Positions 1-8,155 of a DNA stretch of 31,574 nucleotides are shown here, one piece after another. The DNA comes from an uncultured Oscillospiraceae bacterium. Its GTDB lineage: Bacteria; Bacillota; Clostridia; Oscillospirales; Acutalibacteraceae. The notes beneath the pieces were generated by a model. It was not told the DNA's origin. It saw only the letters and a program-made list of their open reading frames with translations, and searched no databases. Positions within the stretch are counted from its first letter, which is position 1, and each line of letters begins with the position of its first letter. Made by a program: the position numbers and the translations under genes. The stretch is taken from the NCBI GenBank assembly GCA_900543395.1, contig UQQT01000027.1, positions 1-31,574 on the forward strand. The letters are read 5' to 3'.

Positions 1-122
1 GAAGCGGAAAGAGGGTGGATATAAACCTTATGAGTTCGACTCCCTTTTGCTATAACATTTGCAAGCGTTGTTTTTCCGCTTCCCGAACCGCCGGAAATTC
101 CGATAAAAAGACATTTATTCAT
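1..122 (-). CDS. P-loop kinase, uridine-kinase-like (5' part only)
   Basis: The gene starts with ATG at 122 and runs off the left edge, so only the first 40 residues are visible. They begin MNKCLFIGISGGSGSGKTTL, a Walker A motif of the GGSGSGKT form typical of uridine kinase/phosphoribulokinase-like enzymes, which phosphorylate uridine or cytidine with a nucleoside triphosphate. The start lies 1 nt beyond the stop of the upstream lipoprotein gene, so the two are probably translated from the same message. The residues after the P-loop do not obviously match uridine kinase, and with so little sequence another P-loop small-molecule kinase is possible. The P-loop itself is seen directly; the substrate is inference. 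Confidence 0.6.
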   Translation of the reverse strand, partial: MNKCLFIGISGGSGSGKTTLANVIAKGSRTHKVYIHPLSA

Positions 123-123
123 C

Positions 124-804
124 TTATTTGAACACAAATGATTTTGCAAAGGAGTCAAAATCGACTTTTTTCACATAATCCGTAGATACGCTTGCGTTTA
201 CAAGATAGATTTTATCGTTTACGCTGAAATAGTAGTAATAGTCGGTTTTTGGATAATCGGATGAAGAACATATAAGCTTAAATACTCGTGCGGAAATTTT
301 ATCTTCGGATGTTTTTAAATCATAAATATCATATGTAAACTTATCCCCGCCGTAGCTTTCCTGTAACTGCGAGCATGTGTTCTCAATCATTTTGTACTGC
401 TGTTCGATATCGGTATCGGCAAGCTCGCTTATAATTATCTGCGCTCCCTTTTCGTCATACAAAAACAGCAGTCCTGTATCGTACGACTGTTTAAATCCGG
501 ACGGGAGCGTAAATTCAAGATTCTTCGTAACAACGCGTTTGCCGTCTGTGATCTGACCGTTGAATTCGATAAAATCTGTTCTGTACTCTCCGCTTTCGTT
601 TTTTATACGCTTTCCGTTGTCAGAGAGAAGATATACCTCTAATTTACCGTTATCGTTCGTTACGAAATTTCCGTTTTCATCATAAACGATATCGTACGAT
701 TTTCCGTCTTTATCTGTATAAGTTTTTATTTTCGAAGAGCATGACGGCAAAATTGCCGCCGCGCAGAGCGTAATGCATAATGCAGAAAAAATTTTAGATT
801 TCAT
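124..804 (-). CDS. Putative secreted lipoprotein
   Basis: A 226-residue protein of unknown function. It opens with a basic stretch and a hydrophobic signal segment ending in LPSC, a lipobox with Cys about 22 residues in, so it is probably lipid-anchored on the outer face of the membrane. The mature part is polar, rich in Asp, Lys and Tyr, and begins with short DKDGKSYDI and DENGNFV-type stretches. An in-frame ATG exists at 813, but it directly abuts AAGGA; the ATG at 804 has that site 9 nt upstream and is the better start. The gene begins 12 nt after folE ends. I see no catalytic motif and assign no function. Confidence 0.75.
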   Translation of the reverse strand: MKSKIFSALCITLCAAAILPSCSSKIKTYTDKDGKSYDIVYDENGNFVTNDNGKLEVYLLSDNGKRIKNESGEYRTDFIEFNGQITDGKRVVTKNLEFTLPSGFKQSYDTGLLFLYDEKGAQIIISELADTDIEQQYKMIENTCSQLQESYGGDKFTYDIYDLKTSEDKISARVFKLICSSSDYPKTDYYYYFSVNDKIYLVNASVSTDYVKKVDFDSFAKSFVFK

Positions 805-816
805 ATTACTCATTCC

Positions 817-1377
817 TTACGGGTTGTTTATAAGAGAAAGAACCTCGGCGCGGGTTCGCGGGTCTTTTCTGATGACGCCTCTTAATGCGGAGGTCTTTGT
901 TTTTGCACCGGCAGCTTTTATTCCGCGCATTGACATGCAAAGATGCTCGGCTTCAATAAGAACCGCAACGCCCTTCGGCTGTAATTCGTCGTTTAAAAAA
1001 TCAGCTATCTGCGAGGTAAGCCTTTCCTGTACCTGCGGACGTTTTGCAAATGACGAAACTATACGGGCGGTTTTTGATAAACCGATAATTTTTCCGTCTG
1101 ACGGAATATACGCTATATGAGCCTTGCCCGAAAAAGGGAGAAGATGATGTTCGCACATGGAATAGAGCGGAATATCGCGGACTATAACTACTTCGTCGGA
1201 CTCCGATTCGGAAAAAATCTTAACGTACTGTTTCGGGTCGTCGCTAAGTCCCGCAAAAATCTCTTCATACATCTGAGCAACCCTGCGAGGAGTTTCTTTT
1301 AACCCATCGCGGTCGGGATCCTCCCCTATCGCAAGGAGAATTTCGCGCACGGCGTTCTCAATTCTTTCATTATCCAT
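817..1377 (-). CDS. folE: GTP cyclohydrolase I
   Basis: A 186-residue full-length GTP cyclohydrolase I (FolE type IA), which converts GTP to 7,8-dihydroneopterin triphosphate, the first step of folate synthesis and a source for 7-deazaguanine and pterin pathways. The hallmark CEHHLLPF is at residues 75-82, and the second zinc cysteine is in HLCMSMRG (Cys147); Cys75, His78 and Cys147 are the expected zinc ligands. The segment around KRPQVQERLT is also typical. The ATG at 1377 has AGGA about 11 nt upstream, a slightly long spacing. It sits between a transglutaminase-like gene and a lipoprotein gene, with no other folate gene in the window, so the neighbours do not show whether it serves folate or queuosine synthesis. 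Confidence 0.95.
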   Translation of the reverse strand: MDNERIENAVREILLAIGEDPDRDGLKETPRRVAQMYEEIFAGLSDDPKQYVKIFSESESDEVVIVRDIPLYSMCEHHLLPFSGKAHIAYIPSDGKIIGLSKTARIVSSFAKRPQVQERLTSQIADFLNDELQPKGVAVLIEAEHLCMSMRGIKAAGAKTKTSALRGVIRKDPRTRAEVLSLINNP

Positions 1378-1390
1378 TATATTTCAAATC

Positions 1391-2566
1391 CTATTCAAAA
1401 ATTATACGTACGCTGTTCGTACTTTCGTCGACTGCATAAGATATCTTATTGCTTGTTATTTTATTCTCTGTTCCCGCCGATACATAAAAAATAACCTTTC
1501 TGATATCGGCATCGGAATCATCCGAGCCTTTTCCGAACAGTGCCATTACCGCGTCGTTGAAAACGTCGTTTGTAAACTTAAATTCAACGGACAGATTACC
1601 GTTGTTTACTTCGTCAATACAGCGGTCGATAATCATATCGGTAACGGTATAGTCGTATTTGTCGAACAATAAGGAATTATATACAAAATAATTATATTTC
1701 GTTCCCGTGCAGTGAACGCTTAAAGCATCAAAATCGGAATGAGTTGCGGAAATATAGGACTCCGTAACGTTAAAATACAAATGAGACGGTGAAACGCTTT
1801 TGTCAAAGTCGGGATCGTCCCATGTAACGTCGAGAAAATACTCCTCGCCGTCAAGCTCGAGCATGTTCCATAAATGAAGCTCGGTTTTTTTGTCAGATGT
1901 TGCTTTTCCGGGAATTACGACAGTCTTAATTCCCGCATAATTCAGAATAAGCATGGCGGAATAGGCGTAACCCGAACAAACCGCTTTATTGTTAATTAAA
2001 CACCCGTACGCCGTCGAATCAAATTCATCGGAACCGTATTCGCACATGTCAACTATACTGTCGTGAATATAAAGCTCGCGTTCATAAAACGAGTCGAATT
2101 TTTCTTCGGCAGTATTGCTTATTTGCTTCGCGGCGGAAATCATGCGTTCCGTATTATTTTTACACTGTTCCTTTTCGGCGGAGTAATCAGCACTGAAATA
2201 TGTTTTAAATGATTCGGTTATAAGATAACATTTGTCGGATAGACAGATAAGATCGGGGTTGTCGTATTTAAGATACTGAAAAACTTTTTTCATTTCATCA
2301 AAAGAAAGAGACGGAATCTGAATTTTCTCCGGATGTTCTCTTACTTTGTTAAAAATGCATACGTAAGCGCGTTTTTGCTTATCGTTAAGTTTATTGTAAT
2401 AATAATCGGAAAACGGCTTTTCCCCGTTAAAATCGGCGGGAAGCGAAGCCTCCGCGCGTTCGGTAAGATAAGCGCGTATCGTCTCGGAATTGTATACGTT
2501 ATAGAATATAGCCGCAAGCCCCGCCCCGATTGCGACGCACAACAGCAGATTCAGAAATTTTTTCAA
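1391..2566 (-). CDS. Membrane-anchored transglutaminase-like protein
   Basis: A 391-residue protein with one N-terminal hydrophobic segment (about residues 4-22) and an extracytoplasmic transglutaminase-like core. The catalytic triad is visible: Cys197 in KAVCSGYA, His231 in LHLWNM and Asp246 in FLDVTWDDP, the order and spacing of bacterial transglutaminase/protease-like domains that act on peptides or cell-surface proteins. About 130 residues follow the core without a recognisable domain. The start is TTG at 2566, with AAAGGA 7 nt upstream. The gene is 42 nt after the LCP-like gene and 13 nt before folE, probably in one transcript. The real substrate is unknown; the triad is seen, enzymatic activity is inferred. 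Confidence 0.8.
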   Translation of the reverse strand: MKKFLNLLLCVAIGAGLAAIFYNVYNSETIRAYLTERAEASLPADFNGEKPFSDYYYNKLNDKQKRAYVCIFNKVREHPEKIQIPSLSFDEMKKVFQYLKYDNPDLICLSDKCYLITESFKTYFSADYSAEKEQCKNNTERMISAAKQISNTAEEKFDSFYERELYIHDSIVDMCEYGSDEFDSTAYGCLINNKAVCSGYAYSAMLILNYAGIKTVVIPGKATSDKKTELHLWNMLELDGEEYFLDVTWDDPDFDKSVSPSHLYFNVTESYISATHSDFDALSVHCTGTKYNYFVYNSLLFDKYDYTVTDMIIDRCIDEVNNGNLSVEFKFTNDVFNDAVMALFGKGSDDSDADIRKVIFYVSAGTENKITSNKISYAVDESTNSVRIIFE

Positions 2567-2608
2567 CTATATATCCTTTCAATATAACAAGGGGTTTGTG
2601 TTTCTTTC

Positions 2609-3412
2609 TTAATATTCGGTTTTAAATACAAAAGACGTTGATTCAAACGCTTTTATACAGTCCTTAGCGTCAAAATAATCCGACGCACTGATGTCTGTGT
2701 CGACGTTATTAATAATTGAATTAAAGAGCCTATCCGTGTTTGCGTAATCAACGTTTGCAAGGTACTGTTCCATAATCACCGCAGTGTTCTTTGCGAGAAA
2801 ATTCAGAGAATCGGAGCCTTTAGCTCCTTTTATCAGATAATCCGTTATTTCTTCATAGTCAAGCTCTTGCCTGCCCGCCTGAATATTAACAGAACCCTCC
2901 GATACCGTCAAAGTGATCGGTGAATCGATATCAAACTCAACATGCCCCAGCTCGCCGAAAATCATCGCAAGCCCCGAACGTGTAACGCGTATGTATTTGT
3001 CAACGCTCGTTCCGCTGATTTTCTCTGCGGCAGCACTCATCTCTTTAATCCCGCCGTTTTTATAACTGTCCAGAAGAGATAATGAGTTATTCGAATCGTA
3101 TTTTTTATTTATATCAAGCGGAGTGATTACAAATGTTTTATTATAAAGCTGAGCTCTTATTATCAAAGCAAAATCGACGGTTGTCTTATCGTCATCAACA
3201 GCCGAAACGAAGAACGAACAGTCGCCCGTAAGTCCGGGAATCTGCGCCGACAGAACAGCGGATTCATTCTCGTGCTTTTCCTTTTCAGTAATGGCTAAAA
3301 TGCTCGCGACCGCACCCGCCGTGATAATCAAAGCAAAAACAATAACCGCGATTATGATTTTTTTCTTCGCTTTTTCTTTTGTATCGGAAATTTTTAATTC
3401 ATTATATTCCAT
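2609..3412 (-). CDS. Membrane-anchored protein with degenerate LCP-like domain
   Basis: A 267-residue protein with a short cytoplasmic head, a single membrane span (about residues 19-42) and an outside domain. The middle (SGTSVDKYIRVTRSGLAMIF then GELGHVEFDID) and the later AGRQELDYEEITDYL resemble the LytR-CpsA-Psr fold, whose members attach glycopolymers to peptidoglycan. However, the usual SIPRDT-type strand appears here as ITPLDINKKYD, so the key arginine is absent and the usual RxD motif before it is not evident. I read it as a diverged LCP-like relative, probably not an active ligase. The ATG at 3412 has AGGA 7 nt upstream and a good promoter lies before it. Confidence 0.5.
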   Translation of the reverse strand: MEYNELKISDTKEKAKKKIIIAVIVFALIITAGAVASILAITEKEKHENESAVLSAQIPGLTGDCSFFVSAVDDDKTTVDFALIIRAQLYNKTFVITPLDINKKYDSNNSLSLLDSYKNGGIKEMSAAAEKISGTSVDKYIRVTRSGLAMIFGELGHVEFDIDSPITLTVSEGSVNIQAGRQELDYEEITDYLIKGAKGSDSLNFLAKNTAVIMEQYLANVDYANTDRLFNSIINNVDTDISASDYFDAKDCIKAFESTSFVFKTEY

Positions 3413-3453
3413 ATATGAGTCCTAATTACGTCCTATTATATTTAATAAACTAT

Positions 3454-3482
3454 ATTATAACCGTACCGCGCAAAAAAAACAA
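3454..3482 (-). promoter_or_regulatory. Sigma-A promoter for the LCP-like/folE gene group
   Basis: On the minus strand TTGTTT (3477-3482) and TATAAT (3454-3459) are separated by 17 bp, about 40 nt before the ATG at 3412. It reads into the LCP-like, transglutaminase-like, folE and lipoprotein genes. The -10 is perfect and the -35 matches four of six positions. Confidence 0.6.
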
Positions 3483-3535
3483 TATACATTACGACAATTT
3501 TGAAAGCTTTATTATATTATTTTATCATTTGACTG

Positions 3536-3564
3536 TTGAAAATTGTACCGTAATATAATATAAT
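3536..3564 (+). promoter_or_regulatory. Sigma-A promoter for the GPH symporter
   Basis: TTGAAA (3536-3541) and TATAAT (3559-3564) are 17 bp apart and lie about 42 nt before the ATG at 3607. The surrounding 130 bp are very AT-rich and shared with the divergent promoter. I see no clear catabolite-repression site. Confidence 0.65.
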
Positions 3565-3606
3565 TATAAACTATAACAGCGGTTTTCCGCGGTATGGAGG
3601 ATTTAT

Positions 3607-5028
3607 ATGGCTTCTGAAAAGAAAGAAAAAAAAGGCGGATCGATAGCCCGGTACTGCGGTTTCGGTCTGGGCGCAATCGGACTTGATTTAAGCTACGGAA
3701 TGTTCAACCAGTTTCTTAATAAGTATTTGACGGACGTTTTGAAATTACATTCGAGCTTTCTTCTTTTTCTCTCGTCATTTGCGAGAATTTGGGACGGAAT
3801 AAACGACCCGATGATGGGTTCCATCGTCGACCGTTCTAATTTAAAAATGGGCAAATACAGACCTTGGATACTGTTCGGCACCTGTGCGAATGCGGTCGTA
3901 CTGATATTCCTTTTTAATAATATCTTTTCTCTTAACTCGGCGGCTTTGTATGTTTATATGGCTTTCATGTATATTTTTTGGGGAATGAGCAACACTGTCG
4001 CAGATATTCCGTACTGGTCGATGGTTCCCTCGTTTACGAACAATCCTAAGGAGCGTAACCTTGTTGCGACCATCGCAAGAGCTTTTTCGGGGCTCGGTCA
4101 GGGCATTGTTCAGATAATGTTCCCTCTGCTTATGACAGCGGTCAGCGTTACCTATGACCCGGGATCAAATAAAAAAGTTTACGACGCGTTGAGCTTTAAA
4201 TACGCCTCGATCGTATGCGCGGTGTTCCTTATCGTATTTGCGGTTCTCTGTGTAAGCGTTACTAAAGAAACGCGCAGAACTCCCCCGTCGGGTGAAAAGT
4301 TTTCGTTTAAAAATTCATTAAAAATCATTAAGAATAACGACCAGCTTCTTGTATTTATGCTCTTTGCAATGCTTTCAAACGCAGGATGGTACCTTACTTC
4401 GGCGACAAGCGCATACTACTTTGACGTTGTAATCGGAGACACGACAAAACAGTCGACTTTCGGTACGTTCGGCGCGGTCGGTTCGATAGCAGGACTTCTC
4501 GTTATTCCTATTCTGACAAAATATACGTCAAAAAAACGCACGTATCAGATTTCTCTTCTCATGGGAATTATCGGATATGTATTTATGTGCATTTTCGGCG
4601 AAATGAAACTCATAATTCCTATGGATATCGCTTATATTGTTGCTTCCGTCGGTATTGCCTCCATGTTCGTAGCGCAGACGGTTTTCCTCTCAGATATAGT
4701 CGATTACGGTGAGGTAAAAATGGGCTTCAGAGCGCAGAGTGTCACTTTCTCAATGAAAGGTTTTTTGCAGAAGATGGCTTATACCCTCCAAACCGTAATG
4801 CTCTATTCATTCCTTTGGGGAACAAAATATAACGGCGATCTTCATTCTCAAAACTCAAAAGCCGTACACGGTTCGATTTCTTTCATGATGTATATTGCTC
4901 CGATTATCCTGCTTATTGCATCTCTGATTATTTTCAGCACTAAGTATAAGCTCCACGGTGAATACATGGATAAAATCACACAGCAGATATCCGAAAATAT
5001 TAAGAGAGAACAAGACTCTCAGCAGTAA
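3607..5028 (+). CDS. GPH-family (MelB-like) sugar:cation symporter
   Basis: A 473-residue integral membrane protein with about 12 hydrophobic spans. The N-terminal region carries the glycoside-pentoside-hexuronide signature: a NKYLTDVL stretch, then RIWDGINDPMMGSIVDRS followed by GKYRPWIL, with the aspartates that bind the coupling cation in MelB relatives. These carriers import oligosaccharides or glycosides with Na+ or H+. GGAGG lies just upstream of the ATG. It has its own promoter, and its end faces the end of the GH29-like gene, so a role in taking up a fucosylated or related glycan is a reasonable guess, but the substrate cannot be read from the sequence. Length is normal for the family. 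Confidence 0.88.
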   Translation: MASEKKEKKGGSIARYCGFGLGAIGLDLSYGMFNQFLNKYLTDVLKLHSSFLLFLSSFARIWDGINDPMMGSIVDRSNLKMGKYRPWILFGTCANAVVLIFLFNNIFSLNSAALYVYMAFMYIFWGMSNTVADIPYWSMVPSFTNNPKERNLVATIARAFSGLGQGIVQIMFPLLMTAVSVTYDPGSNKKVYDALSFKYASIVCAVFLIVFAVLCVSVTKETRRTPPSGEKFSFKNSLKIIKNNDQLLVFMLFAMLSNAGWYLTSATSAYYFDVVIGDTTKQSTFGTFGAVGSIAGLLVIPILTKYTSKKRTYQISLLMGIIGYVFMCIFGEMKLIIPMDIAYIVASVGIASMFVAQTVFLSDIVDYGEVKMGFRAQSVTFSMKGFLQKMAYTLQTVMLYSFLWGTKYNGDLHSQNSKAVHGSISFMMYIAPIILLIASLIIFSTKYKLHGEYMDKITQQISENIKREQDSQQ

Positions 5029-5040
5029 CAATATAATTTT

Positions 5041-5071
5041 AAGGGAAGCTTTTTAAGGCTTCCCTTTTTTA
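5041..5071 (+). terminator. Intrinsic terminator between converging genes
   Basis: GGGAAGC and its complement, in the form GGCTTCCC, enclose a short T-rich loop and are followed by TTTTTT. It ends the symporter gene. A-rich sequence on the left side means it may also work for the opposite gene, whose stop codon is at 5069. Confidence 0.8.
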
Positions 5072-6460
5072 ATTGATTATGACGGACGATATCTCGACAA
5101 ATCCTCTGTATTTTTCGAAAACGATTTTTATTTCATCGGTTTCGGCGGGTTTATTTGCTGTAATACATTTATTGCCTATAACCGTTCCTTTGCCGAACAA
5201 AGCCCATTTACCTGAATTTTTAACAAAAACCTTAAATTCTTCGACGTGCTGACCATTCGAGATATGTTCTCTTATAACAACCTTGTCAAACATATCTTTA
5301 CCGTTTAGTTTTATCAGCAGTTCGGGCTTTTTGTCTTTAGCTCCGGCTCTCCAGAATTTTTCCGAATCGTCCGAAACAATATTATCTGCGCTGTAAAGCT
5401 CGCCGACTGATGATGAAGCAGTAACAGTAGATTCTTTTAAAAGATTATAGCCGAACATTACCTTTAGATCATGTCCGAACGAGGTAAGTATCTGCGAATC
5501 AGTATCGAAAATATGTCCTCTCTTGTCCGGAGAAATATTAAGCAAAAATGCGCTGTTGCTTCCGGCTGTTGCAAGATACAGCCTGTGAAGCTTGTCTTTT
5601 GTTTTGACGGAATAATTGTCATCCTTTGAATAAAACGCGTGGTCGCGGATGTTTACGTTGACCTCGCACGGATACCATATAAATTTTTCATCACGCTTGA
5701 CGGCTTTTCTGCTTCCGAGATCCAGAATCATCTCATTTGGCTTAATCTTCCTTGTAGGTTTATCGCGCGAACCATCCTCATTTATTCCGTAATAGGACGG
5801 GATGACGCTCCACTCTTCTTTACGTGTAAAGCCCCGGTCGTTTCCGACCCAGCGCACGTCGGGTCCACAGTACGATATTACGGCATTCGGCTGTGATGCT
5901 CTGATAATCTCAAATACGCTTTTATAATCAAAATCAAAGTTCATTTCTTCCGAGCATGCGTCGTCTATTCTTATTTCAAACAGTTCGCCGTAGTTTTCTG
6001 AAAGCTCGCGTATCTGTTTTATGAAAAACTCGTTATAACCGTTTTGCTGTCTGAACGTCGGCTCATGACGATCACAAAGCGTAATATTAATTCCGAATTT
6101 TAAACCGTATTTTCTGCATGACTGCGAAAGCATTGCGACAACATCGCCCTTACCGTCGAGCCATGATGAACTTTTGACGGAGTAATCCGTGGTTTCTGTC
6201 TGCCAGATACAAAATCCGTCGTATGATTTTGCGGTAATCAGCAGTCCGCTCATCCCGGCTTTTGAAGCTATACTCGCCCATTCGTCAGTGTCTATATCTT
6301 CCGGAGCAAACGTGTCGGGAACAGCATACCCGTCGCCGACCTGCTTGCCCGTAAACGTCCCCATTGAGAAGCTGACCATACCGTAGTAGTCATTCTGCGC
6401 CCAATTAAGCTGTCTTTTTGACGGCTTAATATCAATTGTATTTTCATATCCTTTCGACAC
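5069..6460 (-). CDS. GH29 alpha-L-fucosidase-like protein with C-terminal discoidin-like domain
   Basis: A 463-residue intracellular protein (no signal peptide) resembling family 29 alpha-L-fucosidases. LDGKGDVV and SCRKYGLKFGI with a DRHEP segment match the family's barrel, and the strand ELFEIRIDDAC places the expected nucleophile at Asp166. Two family marks are changed: the usual AKHHDGF is AKSYDGF (Ser79-Tyr80 replace the sugar-binding His pair), and the usual WFDGA is IDDA at the nucleophile. The last 130 residues look like an F5/8 type C (discoidin) carbohydrate-binding fold. A GTG at 6469 overlaps the AAGGAG site, so the GTG at 6460, 6 nt downstream of it, is the better start. It may be a fucosidase of changed specificity or a related hydrolase. 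Confidence 0.7.
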   Translation of the reverse strand: MSKGYENTIDIKPSKRQLNWAQNDYYGMVSFSMGTFTGKQVGDGYAVPDTFAPEDIDTDEWASIASKAGMSGLLITAKSYDGFCIWQTETTDYSVKSSSWLDGKGDVVAMLSQSCRKYGLKFGINITLCDRHEPTFRQQNGYNEFFIKQIRELSENYGELFEIRIDDACSEEMNFDFDYKSVFEIIRASQPNAVISYCGPDVRWVGNDRGFTRKEEWSVIPSYYGINEDGSRDKPTRKIKPNEMILDLGSRKAVKRDEKFIWYPCEVNVNIRDHAFYSKDDNYSVKTKDKLHRLYLATAGSNSAFLLNISPDKRGHIFDTDSQILTSFGHDLKVMFGYNLLKESTVTASSSVGELYSADNIVSDDSEKFWRAGAKDKKPELLIKLNGKDMFDKVVIREHISNGQHVEEFKVFVKNSGKWALFGKGTVIGNKCITANKPAETDEIKIVFEKYRGFVEISSVIIN

Positions 6461-6481
6461 ACGCAACACTCCTTAATTTTA

Positions 6482-6514
6482 AAAGGGACTGCCGATACTG
6501 TTCGACAGTCCTTT
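6482..6514 (-). terminator. Hairpin between DUF1667 gene and GH29-like gene
   Basis: Read on the minus strand, AAAGGACTG pairs with CAGTCCCTTT around a loop that adds a short CGA/TCG pairing, followed by a T-rich TTTTAAAATT. It is probably the terminator of the glp-like operon. Because a possible promoter lies upstream of it, attenuation of the GH29-like gene is an alternative. Confidence 0.55.
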
Positions 6515-6516
6515 GT

Positions 6517-6546
6517 ATTATACACCGAAATCGTTATTCGTTGCAA
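6517..6546 (-). promoter_or_regulatory. Possible promoter for the GH29-like gene
   Basis: On the minus strand TTGCAA (6541-6546) and TATAAT (6517-6522) are 18 bp apart. The -10 overlaps the stop codon of the DUF1667 gene. The transcript would pass the hairpin at 6482-6514 before reaching the GTG at 6460. It could be chance, since it sits inside a coding end. Confidence 0.35.
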
Positions 6547-6880
6547 CTATATTTGCACCTGTATTTAAAACATTTTCAATAAAAACATCGCCGATTTTTA
6601 CGGGTGCTTCAATTTCAAGAGTGTTGATCTCTTTCATAACGTCGAAAATCATTCCTTTCGGAATAGGCTGACTTGTTTTACACGGAACTACGGGATGTTT
6701 TCCGCCGATAAGCTTAGCGGTTGAATGAATGGTTCTTACGGGGCTTGTAATCTCCGTTTTCGCATACTGTTCTCCGCGTTTGCACGTGTTTCCCTTAATC
6801 GAAATTACGGTGGAACCCTCATATTCGACGGTAATTAAACAGCCCAAAGGACAGGATATACAATTCATTTCTTTTTTCAT
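6518..6880 (-). CDS. DUF1667 cysteine-rich redox-associated protein
   Basis: A 120-residue small protein beginning with a cysteine cluster (CISCPLGC near residue 6, then GNTCKRGE) and a conserved SPVRTIHSTAKL block, followed by PVVPCKTS and PIPKG. This matches the DUF1667 family, almost always found beside GlpA-like and FAD/NAD oxidoreductase genes in anaerobic Firmicutes and presumed to take part in the electron transfer of that complex. TTG at 6889 is in frame but only 1 nt from GGAGG, while ATG at 6880 lies 10 nt from it and is chosen. It starts 5 nt after the upstream gene ends, so the three genes form one operon. Confidence 0.85.
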   Translation of the reverse strand: MKKEMNCISCPLGCLITVEYEGSTVISIKGNTCKRGEQYAKTEITSPVRTIHSTAKLIGGKHPVVPCKTSQPIPKGMIFDVMKEINTLEIEAPVKIGDVFIENVLNTGANIVATNNDFGV

Positions 6881-6885
6881 AAATA

Positions 6886-8145
6886 TCAATCCTCCACTCT
6901 GACCGTAATCGAACTTCCCGTGTCAAGTTTTTTAAGAACCTCGGCAGGAATAACGACGTTTTCCATTTCGCCCGGCGCAAGTTTTATTTTCTTTTTGGAA
7001 GAAATAACTTCACCGTCCGCTTTTACAACGACTTTTTTGTTCTTGAATACGGCTCCGACTCTGAAATAAAGCTTAACGTCTTTATTCTCGTCAAGTCTTA
7101 TCTTCTGCGGAACAATATATCTTACTCCGTTTTCGGGAACTGTATCAATATATCTCATATCGTCTGAATTTACGGGATTCTTGATATACTCCGCAGCGCC
7201 CTCGCCCGCCGTCTGTGCTTCAAGCGTTACATAATCGACAAGATCATGAACGTGAAGAACGTTACCGCAGGCAAATATACCGTCGTGATCCGTCTGTCTC
7301 ATTTCGTCGACAACTGCACCGTTCGTTATTCTGTCAAGTGAAATCATGCTTGCTTTTGTAAGCTCATTTTCGGGGATAAGTCCGACGGAAAGGAGCAGTG
7401 TATCACACTCGATAAATTCTTCCGTACCGGGAATCGGCTGTAATTTATCGTCGACTTTTGCGATCGTAACGCCCTCAAGTCTTTCCTTACCGTGCGTTTT
7501 TATAACGGTCGTGCTTAATTTCAAAGGAATATTGAAATCGTTTAAGCACTGAACGATATTACGTGTAAGTCCGCCTGAGAAAGGCATTAATTCGCAGACA
7601 AGCTTTACCTCCGCGCCCTCCAATGTCATACGTCTTGCCATTATAAGGCCGATATCGCCCGAACCGAGAATAACGACTTTTTTACCGGGCATATAACCGT
7701 CTATGTTGACAAATTTTTGCGCAGTACCTGCTGTCAGAACGCCCGCAGCTCTTGTGCCCGCTATTGTAAGCGCGCCTCTGGGCCTCTCACGGCATCCCAT
7801 AGCGAGGATGACGGCTTTTGCCTGAATTTTCATAAGTCCGTCCTGCGAACTTACAGCCGTAACTACTTTATCGTCGGATATGCCGAGAACCATAGTATTG
7901 ATTTTAACTTCAATATCGGTATCGGCGACCTGTTTTATGAATCTGTCTGCGTATTCGGGACCGGAAAGCTCTTCTCCGAAATAATGAAGTCCGAATCCCG
8001 TATGTATACACTGTTCAAGTATACCGCCGAGCGTATCTGCGCGTTCAAGTATAACGATACTTTCAACACCGCATTCTTTTGCCTTTAAAGCGGCTGCCAT
8101 ACCGGCGGGTCCGCCGCCGACAACTACAAGATCATAATTTATCAT
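6886..8145 (-). CDS. FAD/NAD(P)-dependent oxidoreductase, GlpA partner
   Basis: A 419-residue flavoprotein of the pyridine nucleotide-disulfide oxidoreductase superfamily. It has an N-terminal FAD motif (VVGGGPAGMAAAL), a second dinucleotide motif (ILGSGDIGLIMARRM, near residue 155) and a late GIFACGNV block that contacts FAD. No CxxxxC redox pair is present, as usual for this GlpA-associated subgroup, where it probably passes electrons from the GlpA-like subunit to NAD or another carrier. A GTG at 8148 is adjacent, but the ATG at 8145 with GTGAGG 8 nt upstream is preferred. It begins 10 nt after the GlpA-like stop and is followed by the DUF1667 gene. Confidence 0.85.
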   Translation of the reverse strand: MINYDLVVVGGGPAGMAAALKAKECGVESIVILERADTLGGILEQCIHTGFGLHYFGEELSGPEYADRFIKQVADTDIEVKINTMVLGISDDKVVTAVSSQDGLMKIQAKAVILAMGCRERPRGALTIAGTRAAGVLTAGTAQKFVNIDGYMPGKKVVILGSGDIGLIMARRMTLEGAEVKLVCELMPFSGGLTRNIVQCLNDFNIPLKLSTTVIKTHGKERLEGVTIAKVDDKLQPIPGTEEFIECDTLLLSVGLIPENELTKASMISLDRITNGAVVDEMRQTDHDGIFACGNVLHVHDLVDYVTLEAQTAGEGAAEYIKNPVNSDDMRYIDTVPENGVRYIVPQKIRLDENKDVKLYFRVGAVFKNKKVVVKADGEVISSKKKIKLAPGEMENVVIPAEVLKKLDTGSSITVRVED

Positions 8146-8155
8146 CACGTCAGCC

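Noticed and set aside
25..60. TTCGACTC resembling a tRNA T-loop near the left edge
   Set aside because: The flanking bases do not form the T-stem and no other tRNA arms are present; it reads as part of the kinase gene.
3500..3515. Possible catabolite-repression (cre) site before the symporter
   Set aside because: TGAAAGCTTTA has the symmetry but lacks the central CG and the ending CA of the consensus.
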